DNA of 64,000 nt. Origin: Catenaria anguillulae PL171 (lineage: Eukaryota; Blastocladiomycota; Blastocladiomycetes; Blastocladiales; Catenariaceae). The notes below the pieces were generated by a model. It ran no database searches and was not told the origin of the DNA. It was given only the letters and a program-made list of their open reading frames with translations. This document shows positions 55,092 to 64,000 of this stretch, piece by piece. The stretch's first letter is position 1, and the number at the start of each line of letters is the position of its first letter. The stretch spans positions 558,001 to 622,000 of the forward strand of contig MCFL01000002.1 in NCBI GenBank assembly GCA_002102555.1, given 5' to 3'. The position numbers and the translations under genes are program-made.

Positions 55092-55649
55092 ATTGGCCTT
55101 GTTCATGAAGTGCATGAGTTCATGTGTGCTTTCCAGTTAATCATCTTCACAATTCACGTTTTTGTTGTTGTGTGAATGGGCTCAGACAGTCTCGCTACCG
55201 CTTTGGCAAGTACAAGGCGCAACTGACCAAAAGTTATGACCCGCAACGCTTGAAAGATGACTAGGTAATCAGAGTCTAGGCTCTAGCCTAATTGGCTGAT
55301 GACAATGTGGATCACTATTTGTGCACTGCAGAAACCAATGAACAACCAGGAAAATGTCAAGAAAAGTGGACATATATATGTGAAGGAAGCGGGGGAATCA
55401 AAGACAGCCCGCAAGCATTCTCAGAGAGAGAATTTCGGACAGGAAATGCGGCGAAAAAAAAGGCCGTGAGTGCGTGACAATCAACCCAATCTGCGCCAGG
55501 TTGCGCCGGGCACCAAGCTAATAAGGCGGGGAGATTGCGGCGCAAAAACGAAGCGACTGGTAAGGCAAATCAGAGAGCGAACTCGGTCAATGGGAACCGA
55601 ATGCATGTATCATAGTGAAGAGTGGTTGGAGGAGATGTAAAGCTGAGGA
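55092..55649. other. Convergent intergenic region
   Basis: Lies between the 3' ends of the TrpRS gene (+) and the Ndt80-like gene (-). No gene or RNA element recognised. Confidence 0.45.
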
Positions 55650-58214
55650 TCACTGCCTGTGAGCGTCCACGGAATACACGGGAGCAGCTGCCGTATGCTG
55701 GTGCTGCAGTTGGGGTGGGAGAGAGGTTTGGTGTGCATCTGGGAAGTCCAGCATGGCCGACAGCTCTGGCGGCATGACATGGCGGTCTTCGGAGTCGCCA
55801 GCCACCAGCATCGGAGCAGGCTGCGGTTGTTGGGATTCTTGTGTGGGTGACCGGCCACCCGGGATCGAGCTCGGAGGCAACCAGGTGCCGACATGAGCAT
55901 GATTATCCTCCAAACGGACGGTGCACGATTCAGACGCACCAGATCGTGTTTCGCCTTGTTGTTGCTGACCCACTGACGCTCTAGAGGCCGCTGGCTGCTT
56001 GCGGCGAGATATCCGCGATGTTGTTGAGCGGAACCGTCCAAGGTATTCGCGGGTGGAGGTGGTTGCTTCAGCTGCCCTTGGATTGGACGCGGACGCAAGG
56101 CTGGCATGCGACCCCGACTCGTCCGCCTCCACGCTCCCATCCTCGTCTCCGTCACCCGGGCCGCTGTTTCGCGTGCTGGCTGTAGTGCGCGCGGCATGAC
56201 GGTCTTGCTCGTAGTACTTTGGGCAGCGGCCGCGAACGACGACGGGTTCCGACTTGGCGACAGCTACCACGTATTGCTCCTCACCCATGCTTCCTACCGA
56301 ATCGGCCTCTTTTCCACCCGTGACCGTGGCACGAGTACACCGAGCAATTAACCTCAGCTCGACATGAAAGGACCCATTCTCATTCAATCGTGCACGGCTC
56401 GACGCTGCACGAGCGCGTCCTTTGGGAGTCGACCGGCTAAACTGAACTCGTTCCCACTGCGCCATTCTGGCCAAATCATGTTTGGTTCGCGGATCGAGCT
56501 TCCCGTTGGGAGGGCACGACTTCATGGCGACTTCGACCGAGGGACCATTGTCTCGCTTGGTATCGCGTTGATTGAGCTTGACAAAGGTTGAGGTGGTGTC
56601 GCAAATGGCTACTGGAAGTATCAGAAACTCGCGGCATTCGAGCCAATGCCCATTTCCGGTCGGGTCAATGAGGCAGGGCAGATCGAGACCTTGTTCCAGT
56701 CCCTGGGCAGAGCCTGTGCGCCGGGCTTTTGGAACCGCCGTTGGCAGAGACGTAGCAGTAGCAGGAGTGTTGCTGGTACTGTTGTTGGCACCGATTGGGA
56801 TCGCAGTAAAACAAGACGTGATTTTGCTGTCTAAACAATGATATTGTGTGCAATTGAGGCCGGTTCTCGGGATCAAGTCAGCGTGACAAGCATGTATGAA
56901 GCATAAAGTAACCAGAAAGCGCACAATTCCTCTTGTAGCAAATGATTTCGGACGACTCCTCCGACCGATGAAAGCCCTTGTTCATCCGTCCGTGGACCTG
57001 TACTTGAAACTCGGTTTGGTGGTCAAGTGACAACACACGCAAGATTTGCCTCGTTTCGAATCCAGGCCCACCTCCATTCGGGAGTCGTTCCCATTTGCGA
57101 CGAGTGCGAGACGCCCTGCTTGTGCCGGTGGCCACCGTCGAGGAATTGCCATCATCGGGACTATTTGGTGTCCACGCTGAATCGGCAGACGGCGTCGAGG
57201 GAGGGAGAGCTGCCTCGCCGACCGTCAGGGGTGAGGAAGAAAGAGTGGGTCCCAGCGTCCAGCCATTTGGTTTCCTACTGGTCTCGGCATCTTGCTGATT
57301 CGTGCGATAATCCACGGGAATGGCGTGGTGCTGCGGCTGGTGCTCCACAGCGGCGTGAAACGAGCCATACGACGGCGCCTGAGCCGATGTGTTCGGACAT
57401 TGAAATTCAGCAAGTAAACCGTGTTGCTCGACCGGTGGGATTGAGGTATAATGCAGCGGTTGCTGAAGATGCTGCTCTTGAATGTACTGCTGGCCTGGGT
57501 GTGGTGGGATCCACAGATCCGGTGCGTGAAAAGGCTGCTGCGGAAATTGCTTTGCCGGATCGTAGGGATCGTGGTGGTGATGGGGCGGCGCTTGACCTTG
57601 GGCGTACTGCAGGCTTGCGGTTCCCGGGTACATTAACAACGACGAAGCCGGAGACGGCAATGATGGTGGACGGGTTGCTGCCCCATCGAACGACGGCCTG
57701 TTGTGGGACGGATGGAGAGTGTAGTCGCTACTCGCTGACGGAGCCACTGCATGATATGCGGCGCGTGAATGGTGATGGTACGGCCCAGGTTGAGAGCAGT
57801 GCAAGTAATGATGGTATTGGCCTTCCTGGTGCTGCGGGTAGAGCTGTGGGTGATGTATGGGATACGGCTGCTGCTGCTGCTGCTGCTGCGAATGATGACC
57901 TGCTAGTGCCTAAGGTGAGCTGTCGCGAAGGTCCGGACTATCGGGAGACAATGAGAACCCATACCACCACCGCCATTACCATTTGAAGTTGTGGGATAAT
58001 TCGCAAGCGGTGGCCGCGAATCAAATACGAATGGATCCCAAGGTGCACGCGTGTCAGGACAATCTGGATGAGGTCCAGTTTGGTCTCCATGACGATTCTG
58101 GCTGGGTGTGCCGTAGGACATTGCCAGTGCTGAGTCTACCATGGGAATGGCAGAATCGAGAGTAGCCTGCGGAACTGCTTCCGGCCGTGCGGCCGCCAGC
58201 GAGTGGGAAAACAT
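55650..58214 (-). CDS. Ndt80/PhoG-type transcription factor with poly-Q region
   Basis: Minus strand. The N-terminal region from ATG 58214 is Ser/Pro/His-rich, with an uncut (CAG)7 polyglutamine run near 57885-57865 (QQQQQQQPYP), then long Gln/His/Pro stretches. The Ndt80 DNA-binding domain begins near 57090 (KWERLPNGGGPGFETRQILR; GRMNKGFHRSEESSEI; CYKRNCALS) and crosses an 82-nt intron (56831-56912) into DSKITSCFTAIPIGAN. It continues with WERVQFSRSTPKGRAR and ends with the hallmark VVVRGRCPKYYEQ. A Ser/Arg-rich tail runs to the stop at 55650. Ndt80-family factors (p53-like fold) control meiosis, nutrient response and hyphal growth in fungi. The join between the first frame (to about 57960) and the poly-Q frame is unresolved; an intron ending CACCTTAG is possible. 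Confidence 0.85.
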
Positions 58215-59330
58215 GCTGCTGGAATGGTAATGCGTGTCACGTCTGTCGGGAATGTGATACAAGAAAAATGAGTACAGACTAGCCATAACGGCAACGGCGA
58301 TTGTTTGCGCTCGCACAAAACTGGCCAGGGGATGCATGGTGTACCTCATCTCAGAGGTTATCTCGAAGTGAATGCCCGATGAAGTGCGAAGAATGTCAAG
58401 TACAATGGGAACGGAGCGATCACGTTCCTCAGACAACGCGTTGACAAGGGGACAGCGGATTTGCCGATGAACTCTAGGCCGGCGTGATTGCAGAAAGTGA
58501 CACGGGCCTGGACGTGTATAGGACATGCACAGAAAGGGGATAGGAACTCGGCTTCGTGGGCTTCGAAGCCCGGACGTCAGCTTTATTTATCTGAGAATGT
58601 GGCGAGTTCCGTCATTTTGACATGCGACCTTCGAGTACATCGATCTTCAATTTAGGCGATGAATCGATTTTGGGCACATGGGAAAAGGAAGTGAGGAAAG
58701 ACGGCGCAAGACTCAGGGTTTCCTTTTTTTTTCCTCCTCTGCGCTTGCTTCGCAGCGAACGCAATCCTTTTGGTCGGTTCGGTGAGAGCGAGCGCCGCTT
58801 TGGAGTCCTGGCGACAATGGAATATCGTCGTCGCTCGCAAACGGCTAAAACGGCTGTGTTGCCCCACGTGGACAGACATGTCAGCAAGTCGGCGCATCTT
58901 GCGGCCACCATAGTTGTCAATTTTTACCAATTCTGTGATATTATTGGTCGTAAAGTGGGTGTTTTTGCAACTCAAATCCCCAGGTGCTCCATATTCTTCC
59001 CACATGCAAGCGCGATTCCGAGATGCCGACACAGTCCGGCAAACCGGATATCTGGATCATGATCATGTGAAGCATTTGCAGGAAATAAGGATACGAGTGA
59101 GCCCCGTTGTCTCTTGTTGTCAACAACCTCCCCATATCGCCTTCCTTCGCATTCTGCCCGTGTAGTGAGCATTTCGAGTCCGCAGTCCGTGACCTAAGGG
59201 TTGCATCAGGAAAATGCCACGATATTGACGTATATTACAAACGACCAGACACATGGACAACAAACCAAGCATGAAGCATGCACTCACCGACCGTCAATCT
59301 GAATATGTACACCCCCCCCCCAGCAATGCA
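58215..59330. other. Intergenic region
   Basis: More than 1.1 kb, upstream of the Ndt80-like gene and 3' of the Reg1-like gene, likely regulatory. Contains a run of about ten C at 59311-59320. A plus-strand frame at 58622-59062 shows no domain. No gene seen. Confidence 0.45.
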
Positions 59331-61532
59331 TCACGTCGAAAACAGTCCAGTCCTGCCTGCGACCATGTCGACGAGCCATCCCACGGCGTCTGCAACATTT
59401 GTCACTGCCTCCTTGAACGACCCATCGGGCTGACGTTGGAATCTGCCGTCGCCTTGGTTCCGCACATCATCATCCTCCTGCTCATCCTCCTCAGAGGCCA
59501 CTGGCTCGAGCTCTGAACTGGAATGCGAGCCGAGCTCACATTCGTCCAAATGCCCGATTCCCCACCCGGTTCCTCTGGCGACAACCTTTGCCAAGACTTG
59601 AGGCTCCTTTGGTTTTCTGCGCGGCGGTGAACCAAGTATGGCAGGAGAAGGTGGCCGTTGCGACAGCGGGACGGGAACGAGCAAGTCGGCCACGGCCTCG
59701 AGGGTGCTGTGTTCGGACTGCTTGGCGACTATAGTCACGGGCGATGATGGCGGCGGTGTCGGCAAATCGACGACGTGATTGGCACCTTTGTCTGGGGACA
59801 CGCCAATGCCGGAAAGTGAAGGAGGTGGAGCACCAACCGCATAGGGGAGCGCAAGCATGGCGAGAGTTGACTCGTCGACGTGAAATGGCGGAAGAGCATG
59901 GTCGCGGCCGCGGGCCAGGGTGGATCGTTCCCAGGTTGGCGTGTCGTCGTCAGCCATGTCATCGTTGGGCTCGTTGCCGCCACAATGAATCAGTTGCAAG
60001 TCGCGACATGCTGGCGAAGCGAGTGCAACAGCGCAGGTATCGTCGGCCGGAATGAGTGGGGGAGAATGTGCCGAGGATGAGGGCGAAGCGGGTGGGTGTG
60101 TTGGTGTACTTGAGCGGGAGGTGCTCGGAGATCGCGGCGACGGCGGGGAGCTGACAAAGGAAATCACGTCCTCGTTTTCCGGGGATGAGAGGAGGTCGTC
60201 CACTAATGCAGAGAATGCAATGGCCGAGTCTTGAATTGAGCGCGACGTCCGGTGAGAAGTCGAACGTGGCAAATACGACACTGCGACAGTCGAGCTGGGC
60301 GGATCGGACCGTGCTCGCGGTCTACCGCGATTCGCCATCATCGTCAACGGTTTGCTCGCGTCCAATCCGACCCACTTGTCCACAACACGCTTGTACGCCT
60401 TTGCTTGATCCCCGTCGAGCACAGCCATGACCAGGCTGCGGGAGCGGCGCTTGCGGCTGGCGACAACCACAGTCCGTGAGGGACCCGAAATCACGCGCTC
60501 TTCGATGACATGGTTGAAGCGGACGACTTGCGTGTCTGCGGCGTTCAGGTTGAGGGCAGGATGCGACGCTGTGGCAGTGCACACAAGAACTGGGCAATCG
60601 GGCGAGGGATCTGGGCTCGCTAATTGATCGCTCAAGTCTGCAGGTTGCCGAGGCGGGTATGAATCGTCGGACGATGCAGTCGCAAGTGCGTTTCGCATGA
60701 GCCGCTCGTGCTCTTCAACAGTCCGACGCCGGAGCGCAGCGGAACCCGCAGGCGGATCGGACAGCACGAAATGGGGTGAAGGAGAGGAGTGAAGAGGGCG
60801 TAGAAGGACATCACGCAATGTCTGGCGTTTGAGGCAGCCCTTGAAATGATCTTGCGACGACGGAGACAGCGGTGGGGTTGAAAGCGTACTTGACGGGACG
60901 GGACTTGAAGGCGTCGGGAGATCCGCAGGCAGCATGTGAAAACATGACTTGGCGCGAAAAATGGGCCCCGGTGCGTACAAGTGTGACGAATCCTTTTCCC
61001 AATGAATCGTGTACGGGTGTGTCTTGGACAATCTTCGAGTGCGCTGGATCCAAATCCGCCACGTGAGGTACTCCAAGCGCTCACCCTTGCCGCCTAGCTT
61101 GAGGGCGCGATCCGAATGCTTGAGCTTTGTGATGAGTTTCCACGAGGTTGTGAGATCATCATCCGTCCAAGGATGGTGCAAGTAGTCGACATATTGCTGG
61201 GGTGGTAGTGACGCCCAGTGCGACGGCCATACGCCACCGCCATGCCCGTCGGCGAAAAGGTTGGGAAGTGATTGGGAACGGACGGAGCGGGCTCGCGTGC
61301 ATTCTGGCCGTCCCGTCGACAATGAGGGACTAGACGACGATGAGGTTGACACGGGCGGATGATGGTCTTGATGTCTGTCACCATGATTGCGAAGAGTAAG
61401 GCAGGTGCTCGATTCTGGCGGCATTGCGGCACATGAGGGAGAGTCGGAGCCAGAATTGGTGACATCGCTCTTGAACTCGGCAGCCAAGGAACGGCCTCGG
61501 GGCAGACCTTTCGGAGAGAGGGGTGCCGCCAT
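59331..61532 (-). CDS. DUF1752 protein, Reg1/Hex2-like PP1 regulator (putative)
   Basis: Single long minus-strand exon from ATG 61532 (733 residues). Near residues 100-160 lies a DUF1752-type domain (WTDDDLTTSWKLITKLKHSD, then RLEYLTWRIWIQRT), the fungal motif found in Reg1/Hex2 and at the N-terminus of AreA-type GATA factors. Around residues 345-360, QVVRFNHVIEERVI resembles the conserved FNxxVEQ block of Reg1 and contains an RVxF-like protein phosphatase 1 docking site (VVRF). A basic patch follows (ASRKRRSRSLVMAV). The rest is Ser/Pro-rich, disordered, with an acidic segment (ASEEDEQEDDDV) and a C-terminal amphipathic end (VTNVADAVGWLVDMVAG). No zinc finger is present, so I favour a phosphatase-targeting role in glucose repression over a GATA factor. 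Confidence 0.65.
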   Translation of the reverse strand: MAAPLSPKGLPRGRSLAAEFKSDVTNSGSDSPSCAAMPPESSTCLTLRNHGDRHQDHHPPVSTSSSSSPSLSTGRPECTRARSVRSQSLPNLFADGHGGGVWPSHWASLPPQQYVDYLHHPWTDDDLTTSWKLITKLKHSDRALKLGGKGERLEYLTWRIWIQRTRRLSKTHPYTIHWEKDSSHLYAPGPIFRAKSCFHMLPADLPTPSSPVPSSTLSTPPLSPSSQDHFKGCLKRQTLRDVLLRPLHSSPSPHFVLSDPPAGSAALRRRTVEEHERLMRNALATASSDDSYPPRQPADLSDQLASPDPSPDCPVLVCTATASHPALNLNAADTQVVRFNHVIEERVISGPSRTVVVASRKRRSRSLVMAVLDGDQAKAYKRVVDKWVGLDASKPLTMMANRGRPRARSDPPSSTVAVSYLPRSTSHRTSRSIQDSAIAFSALVDDLLSSPENEDVISFVSSPPSPRSPSTSRSSTPTHPPASPSSSAHSPPLIPADDTCAVALASPACRDLQLIHCGGNEPNDDMADDDTPTWERSTLARGRDHALPPFHVDESTLAMLALPYAVGAPPPSLSGIGVSPDKGANHVVDLPTPPPSSPVTIVAKQSEHSTLEAVADLLVPVPLSQRPPSPAILGSPPRRKPKEPQVLAKVVARGTGWGIGHLDECELGSHSSSELEPVASEEDEQEDDDVRNQGDGRFQRQPDGSFKEAVTNVADAVGWLVDMVAGRTGLFST

Positions 61533-62755
61533 GCTGAAAGGGAAATAGTCAGTTGGAAAATGGGCTTCGCATGGGCATCGCAAGCAGCTGGCAAGAGGTC
61601 GTGGACGAAAGACTCACTGGGCTGTTATAGCAGGAGATGCGAAACCTCTCAAGTTCCAGGACGTGCATGGCCCGAATGACGGGAGCTACACGGGTTGCAA
61701 GTGATAAGAGTGCGAACAGTTCGTATGCATCATCTGTAGGTCGGCGTGGAAAAAGAAACACATAAATATGTACCCAATCAATCAACTGAATCGCTTGACT
61801 CGGAGAGCAAGGAAAATTGCAGACGAAGGCTGTCCGCGCATTGCTTTTTTGACAGTCAACGGCGGCTTTGTTCCCCAACCGAGTGCATGCCCCCAGGCTT
61901 ACGTCGTATTCGTACTGGCGCCTTGTACCATTGTACGCGATATCCGCCAGGTGGCCAAGGCGCTAATGTGTAATAATTGTATCTAAATCATCACGAGGTA
62001 TGTGGACATTGCAACTGTTGGTGCGGTTTCCAAATCCTGTTGAACATGCACGATGCGATAGCTCGCATCGGCTGGGGCCAGTCCCAACAAACAAATCACT
62101 TCCAGCTGCGAATTAATCAATTGTGCGTGGCGCTAGGGCCGCTCGCTCAGTGTGTGCCACAGGCTGATAACGATTTTGATAGCTTCTCAGTCATTCCACA
62201 GACATTCCACCCGGAACCTTAATGCTCGCGTCGTCGCACAGCCGCCAACAGCAGATTATGACATGTCCGCAGCCTCTATTGGTCATTCAGTGGACCACAA
62301 ACTCGAGTTACTGGGTGTGATGGGCGTGGCTCGTCGCTGGGGTTTCCATGTATTGCGTGTACCCATAGCTTTTTCGTAACGTTCCCATGCGGCCATCAAC
62401 TTTGATTGAGCTGTTGGCAACCCTCCTTTTTCTGCCAGCTCGAGCCCGACTGCTCTGATCATATGTCTCACGTTGCGCCGGTGTGCGTATGCTGACCTGT
62501 GAATGCGAGTCCATGATGTGACGAAGAGAAATCGAAAGGAAAACAATTCGAGCGCTTTCTCTGCGAAGTCCTGAACGCCAAAGAAACAAATGGAAACACG
62601 GCAAGGAAAAAAAAAAAAAAAGACTCCAGAACCCACAGAAGGAACACAGATTGTGTATGCAACACCTTCAGCTCATATCCTCCTCCTCGGTCATCCGCTG
62701 GACCACCGTCAAACCCGCCTCAGACCTGCCCTTGGATTCGGTTTGGCCTTGTACT
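61533..62755. other. Intergenic region
   Basis: About 1.2 kb between the Reg1-like gene start and the 3' end of the WOPR gene. Short frames on both strands (for example 62283-62636, minus) show no domain. Contains a run of 15 A at about 62607-62621. Confidence 0.45.
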
Positions 62756-64000
62756 TCAATCGCTGGTGTTCCTTGCCTCTCCCTGTTCGAATCGACCGTC
62801 TCGGTCGCCGATGATGCCGAGTGCCGTCACTCTCACTCTGAGGCATTCAGAGCGCGGTGGTCGAGGGTAGTCGCCGGACACCGGAGGGGGAAAGTAGCTT
62901 GACGCCGCCGAGTATGCGGGAGCAGGCGAGGCAACCTGATAACGTACACTGGCTGCGCTTGAAGGCTGCTCAGAGTAAGCAAACGGCGCGGTGACCGGAT
63001 GCGAGACAAGTGGTGAGGTGGAAAATTGTGGATGCGAGGCGACGGCCGTTGGGCGGTAATGAGCCGTAGATGGATGTAAGTGCCAGTGCCAGGACATGAA
63101 GGAGGCGGTGCGCCCGAAATGGGTGCACCATCCGTATGGAGATATGTGCGGGATATGTGGAGAGATCGGGTGGGAAACCGGCAATGCGTGCGACCAGCGC
63201 GATCGGTCGTCATACTGGGGATAGTCTCGGTGGCCTCGCGGTTCGGGAGCAGCCCACGATCTCGGCGACGCATTCCATCGTCGACGTATCCAAGTCTGGT
63301 TTCTTGATAGGTCGCATGATGCCACGAGTGCGCTGTGTGAATGGATGGCGGGACAGGAACAGTTGAGCTGTCGATGCGGTCACTCCAGCAACAGCATTGT
63401 GCGGGCGTGCGGTTGCAGAGTGCGAGAGGCCGTAAGAATCGGGCTGTGTGACGGCTCCTCGACTGCGTTCGGAAGGTTGGCTTGGCTGGAAGCGGATAGA
63501 GATGGTGAGGAACTGTGCTGAGTTTGCCCGGCACCGGCAGATGGACTTGATGGGAAGAAGGCAGGAGAGGCAGTCGGTGATTCTTCACAAGGGCAGATGT
63601 TGTGTTCTTCACCGACAGCATGAGCGGGGTCATGTCAAGACCAGTAAAATAGCTAAAGACAACGGCGGTGCTGACCCAAGTCAGTCGCGAATACGGCCAA
63701 CATAACTTGAGGAAATTGATAATATGCGTACAATCCAGGCTCAATGACAAGTTCCGAGAACTCGGCAGCTTGGGACGGGCGAGGCATTGATGCCTCGCTT
63801 TGCCCGGTGTAGTACGCAATCAAGTGATACTTTTCTCCCTGTCTCGTTTGAAAACTGATTGTCTTCTTTCGAAGAAACAATCGATCAGTGGCAACTGGAA
63901 TGGCTTCGCCATCATTGGTGGGTGGTGGCGACACAGCAAGTTGGAGTCGGTTTGCGATGGTGCAGCACGCAAGTCCATGCCGTCCGGATTCGAGGGTGTG
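62756..64000 (-). CDS. Gti1/Pac2 (WOPR) transcription factor, 5' part outside window
   Basis: Minus-strand gene cut by the right edge. The visible WOPR box end reads RLFLRKKTISFQTRQGEKYH then HLIAYYTGQSEASMPRPSQA, the diagnostic 'LxKKTIS...HLIsYY' part of the second conserved WOPR segment; the first segment with the GxIKRWTDG-type motif must lie beyond 64000. An intron with donor GTTATG near 63699 probably ends CTTTAG at about 63645. Downstream comes a His/Pro/Ser-rich tail (YRPTAVASHPQFSTSPLVSH; PAPAYSAASSYFPPP) to TGA at 62756. The tail changes frame at least once between 63600 and 63300. WOPR proteins (Wor1, Ryp1, Sge1, Gti1, Pac2) are fungal master regulators of morphology and development. 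Confidence 0.8.

Noticed and set aside
54237-55115. 292-codon minus-strand ORF
   Set aside because: Antisense to the last exon of tryptophanyl-tRNA synthetase.
1-64000. tRNA, rRNA, transposon or viral genes
   Set aside because: None of the recognisable motifs (tRNA boxes, reverse transcriptase, transposase, long terminal repeats) was noticed by eye; a covariance-model or repeat search would be needed to exclude short ones.

Overview
The window is nuclear DNA of a eukaryote, most likely an early-diverging zoosporic fungus (Blastocladiomycota or Chytridiomycota; the lineage is inference). Genes are split by short GT-AG introns of about 65-115 nt with GTACGT/GTATGT-type donors. Three genes belong to fungal regulator families: Ndt80/PhoG, Gti1/Pac2 (WOPR) and DUF1752/Reg1-like. 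They sit beside animal-like or zoosporic-fungus-type genes such as class C GPCR-like receptors, VWA8, CLPTM1, ECHDC1 and a PIRH2-type CHY-RING protein.

Layout. 1-12.8 kb, all +: 3' part of a leucyl aminopeptidase, a periplasmic-binding-fold receptor with many membrane spans, a Mediator subunit 9-like gene, a CHY/RING ubiquitin ligase, a 3' exon of an unidentified gene and a secretory-pathway protein. 13-24.4 kb, all +: a receptor joining a Bmp ligand-binding fold, a Kelch propeller and a GABA-B-type 7TM domain; a UvrD/Srs2-type helicase with a 6-nt microexon inside its Walker A motif; CLPTM1. 24.7-38.2 kb, mixed strands: an unknown polytopic membrane protein, two SPRY paralogues (one SSH4-like with a membrane anchor, one without), two related secreted low-complexity cationic proteins, a Cys-containing single-pass membrane protein and ECHDC1. 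38.8-45.7 kb: VWA8 (+) and NDUFAF3 (-), tail to tail. 46-55 kb: an alpha/beta-hydrolase-like gene with two in-frame stops, a possible HIT-like exon, a triple-SH3 protein, an unknown membrane protein, an NAD+-type mitochondrial carrier and cytosolic tryptophanyl-tRNA synthetase. 55.6-64 kb, all -: Ndt80-like, Reg1-like and WOPR genes, the last cut by the window edge.

Many conserved genes (VWA8, CLPTM1, the helicase, the carrier, both receptors, both SPRY genes) need a one-base frame correction at one or more points where no intron can be placed. Because these families are usually intact, I read most of these as consensus errors; the CDS spans below are therefore gene extents (first to last coding base, introns included), not clean ORFs. 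No tRNA, rRNA, CRISPR array or transposon was recognised.
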